Positions 1-10,612 of a DNA stretch of 64,000 nucleotides are shown here, piece by piece. Positions within the stretch are counted from its first letter, which is position 1. Each line of letters opens with the position of its first letter. The stretch is from Apostichopus japonicus (taxonomy: Eukaryota; Echinodermata; Holothuroidea; Aspidochirotida; Stichopodidae), in assembly GCF_037975245.1 (NCBI RefSeq), contig NC_092579.1, positions 5,953,001 through 6,017,000 of the forward strand, in the 5' to 3' direction. Under the pieces are notes generated by a model. That model saw only the letters and a list, made by a program, of their open reading frames with translations, was not told the origin of the DNA and did not search any database. A program made the translations under genes and the position numbers.

Positions 1-176
1 GAACAAAACAATTCCGCTTCACCAGTTATAGGGAACCAAATGGTTACAACCACATAGATCTCTTCGTTAGACTGAGGGAGGGGAGGGAGGTGGGGGAAGT
101 AATTATCGGTAAATCATACATGTATGATTTGATTAGAATGAATTAATATACATAAACAATACCTTTAAAGGTTGAT

Positions 177-223
177 TCAATGCCAAGGATGTAGTAGGGT
201 GGCAGAGACAGGAGGAGACATGG
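177..223 (-). CDS. Gene A, possible last exon
   Basis: A very pyrimidine-rich tract ending CCTCTTCCCTAG makes a good acceptor 239 bp downstream of the exon 4 donor. With the phase-1 base carried over, the exon reads A then MSPPVSATLLHPWH and stops at TGA. That would give a whole protein of about 156 residues. No clear AATAAA follows before the window edge. The true terminal exon could instead lie beyond position 1. Confidence 0.33.
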
Positions 224-462
224 CTAGGGAAGAGGAAAGGGCTGGGTGGAGGAATTCTCAGTCTCACAATTTGTGGCACAAAAGACAGGTCAATTGTTGG
301 AAAAAAGAGTTTTTATGTGAAAATACTGCTAATGACATTTCACTGATATAATTGTTTTTCCACTGGTGCTTCTTGAAGCTGTTCGAAGCACTGGTGACCA
401 TAATTTCACCATGTCTCTCTTTCAAATTCGAAACCATTTTTTCTGGTTTCATCAAAACTTAC

Positions 463-589
463 CAGGAGGTTGAGGGGTGTAAGCTGGGGGTGGTGGATAC
501 TGGCTGGGAGGTGGCTGTGGGTATGCGCCAGCAGGAGGTGGTGGAGCCACTCCAGTCGGGTACGATGAGGGTGGTGGCGCAACTGTGGT
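463..589 (-). CDS. Gene A, exon 4 (Pro/Tyr-rich, PPAY motif)
   Basis: The exon is 127 nt (42 codons plus one base), bounded by a CTTCTACAG acceptor and a GTAAGT donor. It reads TTVAPPPSSYPTG, then PPPPAGAYPQPPPSQYPPPP and AYTPQPPG. Such Pro/Tyr tracts are typical of low-complexity tails in adaptor and membrane-trafficking proteins (WW-domain ligands, LITAF-like or shisa-like proteins). PPAY fits the PPxY pattern known to bind WW domains. No signal peptide or membrane segment is visible in the exons I can join, so I make no family call. The donor is phase 1, so another exon must follow to the left. Confidence 0.72.
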
Positions 590-1796
590 CTGTAGAAGAC
601 AGGGGAAAAAGAGGAGGTCATTGAATCGTTTGTATGAAATTGGAAACTCTTGGACTAGGCTTTTATGGATACCCACCCTCACCATTAAATTAAGCTAACA
701 GACACTTGGACACACACAGAGAGCATCATTGTAAATGTAACTATAATATTGTGGACAGGATCAGGAATCTTATTCTCAACACTGCTGCCAAATTTTTTAC
801 ACGTCATTCAGTATATAATCTGCCTACAATGTAGACCACAACAAAATGCATCGTAACTTTTGGGATTACATTCCTGAGTAACAATGGCACAGTTTGCTAC
901 TTGTGAGTAATCATTAGGAACTAACTACGTTGAAGAGAGTCAGAGTAACAAGAATGGCTGACAGATCTGTATAATCTACTGTAGTAAATTACAATTAAGT
1001 GAGGTTAAGTACAAAGCACTTAGGGATTGATACTAGTGATAGTCAATCCATGATATAGTACATTAGTGCAGTTACATAATTGCATACATATCATATCAAA
1101 ATGTTATTTATAGGAACAATGCACAAAACTGCCACGAAGAAAAAAAAATCCTGGACTGGTTGTTAACAATTGTTAAAGGAATTTATTTCAGCGAACTGAT
1201 GCTTCAACCCCCAACCGTTCGTTGTTCATAGTTCTAAGCTTGATTACTGGACAGTCTGAATTCTGATCTTCTCGTCAAAGGCTGTACCTATAATGGTCAT
1301 TTCAATTATAAATTTGTTTCTGAAATGGTTGAAAGAGCTCCCAAAGTTCTCAGAAGATTTTGATACGTTTTACACGTTGAGAGACTTATTGAAGACGGCA
1401 GTTTTGCTAAGAATGGATAAATCTTGACTGCTGGCAGAACTTTGTTCACAGCTTGATTACTTTTAGTCCAAAATTTCCATCTTCAATCTTAACTCATCTA
1501 AACACAGTAGTTTGTAAACCACCACCTTAAAGAGCTAAAAAGAAAGAAAACAGATGTTGCTACTTTCAGAAAAGGCAAGGGGAGTGAGCGGAGGAGGATG
1601 TTGCAGCAAACACCATGGACTAAGATCTAATGTATATAATAGCATTTTCAGCTCAAGTACCTATGGAATGCTAGGACAGTGGGTAGGTGGGGTAGAGGGA
1701 GGTGGGGGGTGGGATACTACCCCTTTGGACACAGAAAAGTACAGAATTTCCATGTGAAAGTAATTGAGGTATAATGGACATATCAAATACACTCAC
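590..1796 (-). other. Gene A intron 3
   Basis: This 1.2-kb stretch lies between exons 3 and 4 of gene A. It is AT-rich with no open frame of note and no repeat I can identify. Confidence 0.5.
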
Positions 1797-1967
1797 CGTA
1801 TGATGATGAACAACTGTGATATTAGCCTTGGGAGGTACATGGTGGGTGCGATGAGGGAAGTGAGGGGGAGGAGGGGAATGATGGTGGTGGTGATGCTGGT
1901 GGTGGCTGAATACATCAGCTCTATGGCCAGCAACGGTTGCTTTCTGATGAGCAACTTGGGATTTGTG
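1797..1967 (-). CDS. Gene A, exon 3 (His-rich)
   Basis: The exon is 171 nt, 57 codons, phase 0 on both sides, between a TTCTCCAG acceptor and a GTGAGT donor. The peptide opens HKSQVAHQKATVAGHRADVF. It then has a run of about nine histidines and glutamines, a PPPPHFPHRTHH block, and ends ITVVHHHT. A second frame is also open, but only this frame links exon 2 to exon 4 in phase and gives the His/Pro bias that leads into exon 4. The His tract suggests metal binding or simple-repeat expansion; neither is shown. Introns on both sides are large (about 4.5 kb and 1.2 kb), and the upstream one carries a transposon. Confidence 0.65.
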
Positions 1968-2130
1968 CTGGAGAAAAAATAAATTTAAAAAATGTCAACG
2001 ACATCATAATTGCGGTTCAAAACTAATCACAGGAACTAACTACCCAATCTGGGTCAATCATGAAAAACCCTAACAGGGCCAAAGGAATAAATCACATAAG
2101 AGTTAGAATGACTTGTTCTAACAGTACCAA

Positions 2131-2539
2131 AAGTGTGGTGTATGTATATTCTGAGAAATGTTGTCTTCAGTGTGGTGTGCGAATGTTGTGACAGTCTTTA
2201 GTGTGGTGTAAGTAAGGTGGGACATTGTCTTTAAAAAGTGTGGTGTATGTATGTGGTGACATTGTCTTTCGTGTGGTGTGCGTATGTTGTGACATTGTCT
2301 TTAGTGTGGTGTATGTATGTTGTGACATTGTCTTTAGTGTGGTATACGTATGTTGTGATATTGTATTTAGTGTGGTGTACGTATGTTGTGATATTATCTT
2401 TAAATAGTGTGGTGTACGTATGTTGTGACATTGTCTATAGTGTGGTGTACATATGTTGTGACATTGTCTTTAGTGTGGTGTACGTATGTTGTGACATTGT
2501 CTTTAGTGCGGTGTATGTATGTTGTGACATTGTCTTTAT
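2131..2539. repeat. 33-bp minisatellite inside gene A intron 2
   Basis: About twelve copies of a 33-bp unit built on GTGTGGTGTACGTATGTTG followed by TGACATTGTCTTTA. Edge copies are more diverged and some carry a short AAA insertion. Because 33 is divisible by three, several overlapping frames stay open on both strands; these are repeat artefacts rather than genes. Confidence 0.9.
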
Positions 2540-3479
2540 TGATTTTTATTATATGCCAAATGACTACAGCTGATGGCATGAGCCTCTTTGATAGCAGTAG
2601 GCCTACTGACCAGCTGAGATTGAAATTATTACGAACGAAGCCATAGCTTTACTCATGAATCACATTTGTACAGGATCTTCGCTTTCTTGGCGGCCATACT
2701 GTATAGTCAAGACTCAGAGCTAGGTCATTTTACTCGCTCAAGCCTACTTAAGTTTCCTTAAGTATTAACTAACACTTTGGTTTGCTTATGACATATTAGA
2801 CTTTTCCCTGGCTGTGAGCATCTGGCCAGTCTTTCCCAAGTCATCATAACTCTTTGTAGAAGGATACAAAACATGTGACAAAGAGATACAGTATTTTTCC
2901 ACGCCTGGAACAGTATTTTAGTTTCTACATATCACTTATCGTGTTGCAATGTTCTAGAATCTTGGGCAAACATTGCGTGCTACAAAATTACTTTAGAGAA
3001 TAACAGAAATGTGGAAATGTGAGGATTTTGTCAGGTCAGTCTACATGGTTCAAACAAATGAAGCTTTTCGGTACATTAGGTTCATGTATTCACCATCTAC
3101 CAAATAGACGATTAGGGCAATTCCAGGCCAGAGGAGACAAATTCATCAAAACTAAAATTGAGCAACTGCTATGGAAATTGGTATCAAATTGAAGCTAAAA
3201 GTGTGAATTTTTCAGATATGTGTTTTATTTCCCCATAATTTTTACATAAACTACCCAAAATTAGGGATTATGTGAAAATAGGCAATTTTAGAAAAAAAAT
3301 CACCATTAAAATTAGGTTAAAATTAATCCCCACAAATCACCCCTGTAACAATAAAAGTGGTGACTTTAAATACTGATGGATAGTATGAGACTATGGCTAA
3401 GTGTATCAAGCCATTTTAGGGGGTTTGCATGTTGTCATGCATCGGTGCACACACATAAATGTTGATTTGCTGAAAAAGT

Positions 3480-3700
3480 GTCACACTGTAACCGAAAAAT
3501 GCCATTTTTTCTTAATACTTCCAAAAATTGGAATTGAAATCAACTGATTGTTTTTCTCAAAATCAACTGTGTAGGCACTTATTAAATCCACATGATAGTT
3601 TTACTGTAGTAGACTCTGGGTGGGAATAATGGGAAAATGAAATGTGTCACACTGTAACTTTTTGGTTACAGTGTGACATTTTTTTGGTTACAGTGTGACA
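3480..3700. promoter_or_regulatory. Left subterminal array of GTCACACTGTAACC motifs
   Basis: Four copies of the motif at about 3480, 3646, 3664 and 3686, the first two forward and the last two reversed. They mirror four copies at 5487, 5501, 5698 and 5878 near the right end. Repeated subterminal motifs are common transposase-binding sites, so that role is inferred here. Confidence 0.7.
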
Positions 3701-3884
3701 GCAACAGTGTGTTTCTATAGGGGAAACCAGCATTCAATTTAGAACCTTTCCTCTATTTCATCTGTGACATGAAGTATACACCTGGGTCCCCATTAGGCTT
3801 GGTTGGCATGGTGATATTAATTTATTGAAAGCTCAGTCCTAGATAATTCTTGCTGCAATCATAGAGAATCACTAAAACTTTGCT

Positions 3885-4970
3885 ATGATCCAGCAAGACG
3901 AGATCCAGAGTGCGCACTGGGCCCATTCACAAGTTACACTGTTCACTGCATGTGCTAATTTTTATGCAAATACTGTGCAGTCTTATGTCCTGGTGAGCAA
4001 TGACCTGGTGCATGGGAAGTTTGCAGTTGCCACATTCCTGGATAAGATCATCAACGATGTCATGATACAGTGCCCCAATCTGAAGTCACTGTCATTCTTC
4101 TCAGACGGAGTGGCCAGCTAGTTCAAACAACGGTATCTCTTCGATCGTGGCAGAGCGTCCATACCCCCCCCCCCCCTGACGGACTCAAATGGACTGCTGT
4201 CGCCCTTTTCAGCTCTATCCCACTTTTTACTTATTCGCGATTATTGAATTTATACATATTGACATTTGTCACATTTTGTAAGTGTAATTTGGCGATGACA
4301 CCTATTTATTCTTCGTTTATCTGCAAATTAGCCAGGCCCGGAAAGGGTCATTTCTGGCGATCTAGGGAGTATCTTTACTCAAAAAAATTTCTGTACGCTA
4401 CATGCCAACCTGTGGTGGCGCTCCGCATAGAAAGTGTCGAAAGCGCCCCTACAGACCATTCTCTCCCCTCCTGACCAATACCCCTAGCTCCGCCACTGTC
4501 TTCGATAACATCACCCACTTCCGAGAGAAATATGGAGTTCAAACATCATGGAACTTTTTTGCTACAAGCCATGGCAAGGGTGTTGTCCATGGGATCGGTG
4601 GTCAAGTATAGCGATTAGTGTAGACAGCCATGAGAACCGGAGCATATGTGCATGATGCCGAGTCATTTGCGGAGGTAGCAGCAGTTAAGGCGAAGGCAAT
4701 AAAAGTGATCTTTGTCCCTTCCCAAAAAGTAGAGGATGCTAAGGAAGCTTTGGATAACCGATGGGCAGATGTATGTCCCAACAACCCATACTACCCACAT
4801 TGTCATCGCAGTCAGGAAACACTCCACAATCAATCAAGCTCGGGGACTTTGTGTTGGTTGAGTATATGGGAGCAAAGAAAACCTCTGGCAGATATGCCTA
4901 TGTTGCCCAAGTTCAAGAAGAACATGTGGAATTGTGGATGATGGTGTGGTAGAGTTTTGTGTCACCCACT
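3885..4970 (+). pseudogene. Broken transposase of the 3115-5903 element
   Basis: The first block (3885-4121) runs MIQQDEIQSAHWAHSQVTLF onward to SLSFFSDGVAS. A TAG at 4119 then sits where the frame would otherwise continue FKQRYLFD. A hAT-like element (4146-4498) is inserted just after. Removing it and one TSD copy restores the same frame into NITHFREKYGVQTSWNFF, ATSHGKGV and HGIGG. Two more in-frame TAGs lie at 4609 and 4621, then the frame goes on through MRTGAYVHDAESFAEVAAVK to about 4790. A frameshift leads to GDFVLVEYMGAKKTSGRYAY and a further shift follows near 4940. The SDG and HGKG blocks look like the catalytic region of an RNase H-fold transposase. That is my reading of the pattern, not a database match. 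Little of the N-terminus is left. Confidence 0.75.
4146..4498. mobile_element. hAT-like non-autonomous element, copy 1 (8-bp TSD TCTTCGAT)
   Basis: Flanked by TCTTCGAT on both sides (4138-4145 and 4499-4506). The right end, TAGCTCCGCCACTG, matches the ends of copies 2 and 3; the left end is slightly decayed (CGTGGCAGAGCG). A poly-C tract lies just inside the left end. It shares most of its 353 bp with the elements at 9847 and 13275. The TIR start CAGTGGCG with an 8-bp TSD is the hAT pattern. Confidence 0.9.
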
Positions 4971-5486
4971 TGCACAAATATGAAATATGACAGCATGGGC
5001 TTGATCTTTGTTGCTAAGGATCATATGGATAAGCATGGATAGGTAGCTATTTCCCAAATCACAAGGAAATTGCCGTCACCCACAATGGATAACTGTGAGA
5101 GATACCACTTCCAGGACCCTATTCTGGAGGCCAACTGAACAGATATCGTCCTGTCTTGAATTTGCATACAAACAATATGCAAGTGTAACCTGTAATTCCT
5201 AGTCCATGAGACCGTAATGGGATCACTTATAGACATTATGATATCAGAATGATTTGTCTACACTGATTAAAATTAGTTTAATTAGAAAAATTAATATCAA
5301 AATTAATACTATTTTCAGGAAATTTGAAAGCTTCTAGTCAGATTATAACACTAGCAGTTCCTTCTTTATTGACAGATTTTCATTTTATCTTTCAATTTTA
5401 TTATTACCTACTCACACTTGTTTCTAGGGAACATATAACTTGCTATTTCATGCTTTTGTGACATACATCTTGTGTTTCAACATTTT

Positions 5487-5891
5487 GTCACACTGTAACC
5501 GTCACACTGTAACCATGCATTGATATAGTTATGATATAATATTTCAGGTTTTAATGGTCAGTCTGTCAATTTGCTCATATCACTTGAGAGTTAAGACTAT
5601 GTTGGATAAAATGTATGTATTTCCAATTGTGATACACTTTTAATTTCAGAGGGTTTTAAGGAAGGGTATTTTGGTGAAAAACCTAGGTATTTTTCATGTC
5701 ACACTGTAACCGAAGCATATTTTTATTAATATTCAAAAATTGACATTGAAATCTCCAAAAAATTATGCATGTTTCAAAAGTTTATTGTTGCCCCTTTTGC
5801 ACTGATAACCTATTCTGAAGATATCCATTCAATATTCTGAGAAAAAACAAATTGAAATGACTAAATGTTTATTTTTTGTCACACTGTAACC
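5487..5891. promoter_or_regulatory. Right subterminal array of GTCACACTGTAACC motifs
   Basis: Four forward copies at 5487, 5501, 5698 and 5878. The first two are directly tandem, and the last is joined to the right TIR. See the left array for the matching set. Confidence 0.7.
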
Positions 5892-5903
5892 GTGGAATTG
5901 CCC

Positions 5904-6444
5904 ATTACACCAACCATCTACACCATAACATGTGGGCAGCAAATCAATATTTTCTTTATTTTCAATCAATATTTTCAATCAATATTTTAATTCTGAGATT
6001 CATATTAATGTTGCAAAACAAATTTCATAAAGGTTGAGTATTGGATTCTATAGTGGACAATATATGATGGTCCCCTTGACTACAATAATCTCATTATCAT
6101 GAGTATTTAATCTCTTCCATTAAAGAGTTTATGACTTCACCAAAGGTACATCCTACTGCCTGTTCCAGCCCAAAAAATATGTCAGTGAGCTATTTCCATC
6201 ATGCAGTAACTAAGCTGCAATATAATCTTTCTCTGGAATACAGTAGTTCTATAACCAAACACAAATAAATTGGAAACCCTTGTGTACCTATCATAGATCT
6301 TTGGTTTTCAATCCAATTTCGAACAGCGACAGATTGGAAAATCTGCATACTATATAATGTATATAAGTTAGCATGTATATATATGGGTGTAGGCTTTGGA
6401 TGGCCTACACTATTCAAACTCTTAAGAAAGATTATGTACTGTAC
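5904..6444 (-). other. Gene A intron 2, remainder next to exon 2
   Basis: AT-rich DNA between the transposon and exon 2, with repeated TTTTCAATCAATATT words near 5960-5990. No gene or further element is visible. Confidence 0.4.
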
Positions 6445-6540
6445 CTCTAAATGTATGGCCTTTCCTACATTGCCGCGTAAAGCCTGGTTAACAGCCCTGT
6501 TATGGAGACGGTCCTCGCGCGCTGCTTGCTTGTGCTCTTG
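6445..6540 (-). CDS. Gene A, exon 2 (charged, Arg/Gln/Asn-rich)
   Basis: The exon is 96 nt, exactly 32 codons, phase 0 to phase 0. A pyrimidine-rich acceptor ending TTTACAG precedes it and a GTACAG donor follows. The peptide starts QEHKQAAREDRLHNRAVNQA and ends NVGKAIHLE. It is strongly charged, probably helical, and has no cysteine or membrane segment. Joined to exon 1 it gives a basic, Gln/Arg/Asn-rich N-terminus; joined to exon 3 it continues into HKSQVAHQKA without a break. Function is unknown. The clean splice sites on both sides, with an open frame between, are the main support. Confidence 0.68.
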
Positions 6541-7686
6541 CTGTAAAGGAAAAATAAAGTATTCAATGCAATGAATTATCCAAGGTTAGGAGAAGACCAA
6601 TGAGTGGTACCAAGACTTGACTGAACCCATCATGGTATGTAGCCGACTTCCGGAAACAGTGCCAGGATTAAAAGTGTACAGGAATTGTCAGTGGGATGTT
6701 CATGTACTGTCACTGATCATTTTTTTTAAAACGGCTCAGAATAATGAATTTACACAGAAAGAAAATTTGTTCCGAAAACTTTCTAAAGACTGTATAGTAT
6801 AACAGAATATGGGCATTTGACCCTCATTCTTACTTTAGAGACCCAAGGATCAGAAAGCCTTACAGTTGCTTATTTGAGACCCTATCCGTGTTAGATCGTG
6901 GATGAACACTGGCTTATTTCAAGCCTTCTCTTTTCGATAAGTGTTCAGAGGATAATGAGGCAGTGGTGTGAATTTGCTACCATTCCAGCCCCCAGGACCG
7001 CCATTTAACGTTCCCATCCGACGGACGAGAGTGTATGCCCCAGCATTCGACCACTTTCTCAAATACTGAAGTAGGCAAACGCACCCCATTCGACATCACT
7101 GCAGTGCATGCAGCCATGACGAACAAAGTTGTTTCACAATCAAGTGAAGCACAGAAACAAATTACCCCTTTTCCCCAAGTTCACGAACCAGAAAAATCCA
7201 TGGAAGATTACGCACATCACCATCTTGAAACATAGTGCAACCAAACATTGAGATCTCAATTTGACCTTTCACTTAAAATGTATCTAAACCTATATAAGGA
7301 TACTACTTCTTGATGTCAACTGAACTTGAAATCAACATCAATGGAAAAATGTTAACCTGCAAAGGCTGCATTGGGTGAAAATTCAGGCTTTCATTTAAGT
7401 GTCCAAATCTTTGATCAAATTTAAATAAAGACCATACAAGTGTCATATGGTAAAGCTGTGAATAGTGTGTGACACTTTCCTACTAACATGTAACATTATA
7501 TGGGTCTAATGTACTACTACTAGGCCTAGGCTAGGCTATATAATCAAATTATCAAATATAGCCCTGCCCAGCTAACCAATTTGCAGTGCATTTCGTACAA
7601 TGTGCCGCTATGCAGTTAAAACAAATTTTGCCTTTCAGTTTTTAAATAACGTTAGACTCTTGTGCTTCATCCACCAGCCAACGTAC
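6541..7686 (-). other. Gene A intron 1
   Basis: 1.15 kb between the start exon and exon 2. A small plus-strand ORF at 7035-7235 has no supporting context. No repeat is recognised. Confidence 0.45.
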
Positions 7687-7716
7687 CCTAACTGCACGGT
7701 TATATTGGCGACTCAT
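7687..7716 (-). CDS. Gene A, exon 1 (start codon exon)
   Basis: This short exon reads MSRQYNRAVR from an ATG with an A at -3, then meets a GTACGT donor in phase 0. I chose this ATG because the next exon (6445-6540) opens in phase 0 after a strong acceptor, and the joined peptide stays charged and coding-like across the junction. Upstream, the same strand holds a mixed-sequence leader that would be 5' UTR. The whole gene runs right to left: 7687-7716, 6445-6540, 1797-1967, 463-589 and possibly 177-223. Every junction keeps frame. I do not recognise the protein family. The splice sites and frame are read directly; the exon chain is inference without transcript data. Confidence 0.6.
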
Positions 7717-7950
7717 TTTTGCTTTAAGAATTCCCTCAAGTGATCTAGAGTAGTTTCTTGTAAACTTGTGGTGCATAACACAAGATTTCGGCAGTTGAAA
7801 AATGCTTCCGTGTAGTGTTCTGGTAGTGGTATGCTGCTCGAATTCCCAGCGAATGAAGTTAACAGCGTACAACTAGTAGTACTAGTACTCAACTCAGAGT
7901 TAATTTGCACCGGAAATGTACACAAGACGTTTACCAAACAAAATTTGTGA
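7717..7950 (-). other. Gene A candidate 5' UTR and promoter-proximal region
   Basis: This is the stretch directly upstream of the gene A start codon. The minus-strand frame of the ATG stays open back to about 7872, so an earlier in-frame start is possible, but the ATG at 7716 has the better context. I see no TATA box. The transcription start is not determined, and the upstream boundary given is only approximate. Confidence 0.3.
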
Positions 7951-8780
7951 CGTAAACTCGACGGGACCCTGAGAAGTATGGATACGTTTAGGTACCTTTA
8001 CTTTCTTGAAATATCAGCCCAACGTAATTATACCAATAGCATAATAAGCAGCAGCAGATGGAAGGAGTGTGTACATTGGTGGGGGAGGGGCGGAATGGGA
8101 GAGGGAGTTTTGATTACAGGGTAGAGGGGAAAGTCTTTTAACTTATCCCCAACCCGTAGACAAACCAAACAGTAAACACACACGCATGCAAATGAAAAGG
8201 AAAAAGTGACTGAGCAGCAAAATTTACCATTAAGTTTGCTTCAAAAATGCTGTGAACCACACACAAAAGTAGGAAAGAAATTAAAAAGGGTAGCCTAATC
8301 AAACGCTGTGCTGGCAACTAGCAAGAACACACCGCACCGTTGCTTAATTTGTCCATCTTAATGCAACCTTACCATGATGCATGGATGGAGGATAGGGCAG
8401 AGATGGCCACCGTGCATAGATTAAAACTTCAGCAGATGGAAAATTGTGGAATGACGACACATTTATTTCACTCAATTGCAGCGCTTGGTCGTACAATATT
8501 TTTGCAACGCTTGGGACATAAGTAGGCCTGCTACTTCAGTGTTTGCAAAATATTTGACGGGCAAGATCGATCAGGGAATAAAACCCCGTTTTGTTAAATG
8601 TCTTCCGATGGCATTTAAACTCTCCCATAACAGTGTAATGCTTATTTATATAACGCTTTCCAGTCACAAGATCGTGACGTCACTGCAACTTTGAACAATC
8701 ACGTGCACTTCGCAATAAAGTCTCCCCCAATACCACCTGTTTGCTGATGAATTTCGGAAAACCGTACTTCCGATTCCGAA
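7951..8780. other. Upstream flank of gene A
   Basis: Mixed sequence with G-rich patches at 8070-8135. Plus-strand ORFs at 8340-8525 and 8476-8694 overlap in different frames and show no splice signals or recognisable motif. Nothing is called. Confidence 0.35.
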
Positions 8781-9545
8781 GGAGGCATATGCGTACGAGG
8801 CGGGGGGGGGGGGGGCAGGGGCAGACTGCCCCCTCAATTTCCAGAGAACAAGAAATTCGGGCAAAAGTCCTGAAAAAATTCGGGCAGCCTAAGAGGAGAA
8901 AAAAGGCCTATACAGGGGCGTAGCGAGCGGGGGGGTGTGGGGGGTGTCACACCCCCCCCCCCAATAATTTGGTCGCTGTCGGCAAATTTTGGGTCTGTCG
9001 GCAAAAGGAGAAAAGGTGAAGAGAGCGGAAGGGGAAGAAAGAAGGAAAGCTGAATAGAGAAAAGGAGAACGGGAGCTTCTTCCGTGCCAAATTTGCCTTA
9101 AAATATGCACCAGATTGCATCTAAGGACGTTTCAAAACTAAAAAATTTCCAAAGGGTATGGGTAGACCCCCTACCCTTAGACCCCTCCCCCATTTCATTC
9201 ACCACTTCCAGATCCGTCGGCAAATCAAATTTGACTTAAAATATGCACCAGATTGCATCTAAGGACGTTTCACAACTAAAAATTTTCCAAAGGGTAGGGG
9301 TAGACCCCCTCCCCTTAGACCCCTCCCCCATTTCAGTCACCACTTCCAGATCCGTCGGCAAATCAAATTCTACACACCCCCCCCAACAAAAAAACCTTCG
9401 CTACGCCCCTGGGCCTATATATAAATATGCAGTAGCTTGCCCGAATCTTTTTAAAAATTTTGCCCGACAATTCTGTGGAGAGCGCTTCATGTTATTTGTT
9501 TTGTGACATTAATATTAATAAAGGCCTAATGATTTTCTTTATTTA
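8781..9545. mobile_element. Older G-rich repeat hosting a hAT-like insertion
   Basis: Sequence on both sides of the 8913-9411 insertion shares the words TTCGGGCA and TGCCCGAA in opposite orientation, with a long G tract at about 8800. It looks like an older palindromic element split by the later one. Its own ends and TSD are not clear. Confidence 0.35.
8913..9411. mobile_element. hAT-like element with 8-bp TSD GGCCTATA and internal duplication
   Basis: Ends CAGGGGCGTAGCGA and TCGCTACGCCCCTG, flanked by GGCCTATA at 8905-8912 and 9412-9419. A block of about 135 bp is duplicated in tandem inside (about 9101-9232 and 9238-9369). It includes the words CCAGATTGCATCTAAGGACG and CCAGATCCGTCGGCAAATCA. 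Poly-G lies inside the left end and poly-C inside the right end. Confidence 0.9.
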
Positions 9546-9846
9546 GCATCATGTTGCCCGAATATTTCCGTGTCACACAACCGTAAGCGCTTTTTGCACT
9601 ATCAACATTTTTCTAACTAGTCAACTGTATACCTGGACATCCCCGACATGAGTGTATATAAGAAACGTTTTCTTGTTCATGGATGGTGAGGGGGGGGGGG
9701 AGTGCCTACAAGCCTAGAAGTACAGGTTTATCATATTCTTTGTTATTTTTATACTTTTTTGTGAGACGAATTGCAGTCTCACCCGACACAGCGACATTAT
9801 CCCGCCTACGTGTCGTTGAACAATGTATGTTTTTTCTGGAGGTAGC

Positions 9847-10242
9847 CAGTGGCGGAGCGTCCATATACAGTCAGGGGGTGGATGCCCCCCCCCCCTGACT
9901 GACTCAAATGGACCGCTGGCGCCCTTTTCAGCTTTTAACTACTTTTACTTATTCGCGATTATTGAGTTTTATATTGCGCTCTCAAATACCTATTGACATT
10001 TGTCACATTATGTTGGTGTAATTTTCTGACAAAATAGCGATGACACCTATTTATTCTTCCTTTATCTGCAAATTAGCAAGGCCCGGAAAGGGTCATTTCC
10101 TGCTATCTTGGGAGTATCTCTACTCAAAAAATGTCTGTACGCTCCGCGCCAACCTGTGGTGGCACTCCGCTTAGATAGTGTCGAAAGCGCCCCTACAGAC
10201 CATTCTCACCCCCTCTGACCAATAACCCTAGCTCCGCCACTG
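9847..10242. mobile_element. hAT-like non-autonomous element, copy 2 (8-bp TSD GAGGTAGC)
   Basis: Full-length 396-bp copy with ends CAGTGGCGGAGC and GCTCCGCCACTG, flanked by GAGGTAGC on both sides. It is the same family as 4146-4498 and 13275-13670. The right half carries the module with CCGCGCCAACCTGTGGTGGC and CCGCTTAGATAGTGTCG seen in many insertions of this window. Confidence 0.93.
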
Positions 10243-10354
10243 GAGGTAGCTGAGTACTGTGTTAAAATAATACATACGGTAACTAAATAGGAGCTTAAAA
10301 AATTATACTGTCCTATTTTTCCCCTTCAAAGTTATGTTACCAATTTTTCTTCTT

Positions 10355-10612
10355 CTAATTTAGCAAATTTTTGGGGAAGTGTAAATTTCTAAAACGTGAG
10401 ATTGTAAAATAAAGAATGTTTAGATGCAACTTGCAAGGCTTCAAAAGTGCGATTTCCGGCAATCTGAGAGGCAGTTTTTGCCAAAAAAAATCTTGTACGC
10501 TATTCGCCAACTGATGGTGGCGCTCCGCTTAGATAGTGTGACGGGAACTTTCGGGCACAAAAGTTTCTGCCCCCCCCCCCCCCAAACTGAAATGGTCCCG
10601 TACGCCTACGGA
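10355..10612. mobile_element. Truncated hAT-like fragment
   Basis: Contains the shared subterminal module (ATGGTGGCGCTCCGCTTAG) followed by a poly-C tract. Its left part resembles 29566-29700, with TTAGATGCAACTT followed by CAAGG. No left TIR or TSD pair was found, so this is a relic. Confidence 0.6.

Larger units (their letters stand above)
3115..5903 (+). mobile_element. Decayed DNA transposon with 4-bp TSD, in gene A intron 2
   Basis: Terminal inverted repeats (TIRs) GGGCAATTCCA (left) and TGGAATTGCCC (right) are flanked by ATTA on both sides, a 4-bp TSD. Inside are a broken transposase (3885-4970) and eight copies of GTCACACTGTAACC, four near each end. The last copy abuts the right TIR. 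Without the later insertion at 4146-4498 and its TSD the element would be about 2.4 kb. Four-base TSDs are known for the Sola and Chapaev groups, but I cannot assign a superfamily from the visible motifs. Ends, TSD and motifs are read directly; mobility is inference. Confidence 0.85.

Noticed and set aside
2225-2573. Overlapping VVYVCCDIVF-type ORFs
   Set aside because: Artefacts of the 33-bp minisatellite.
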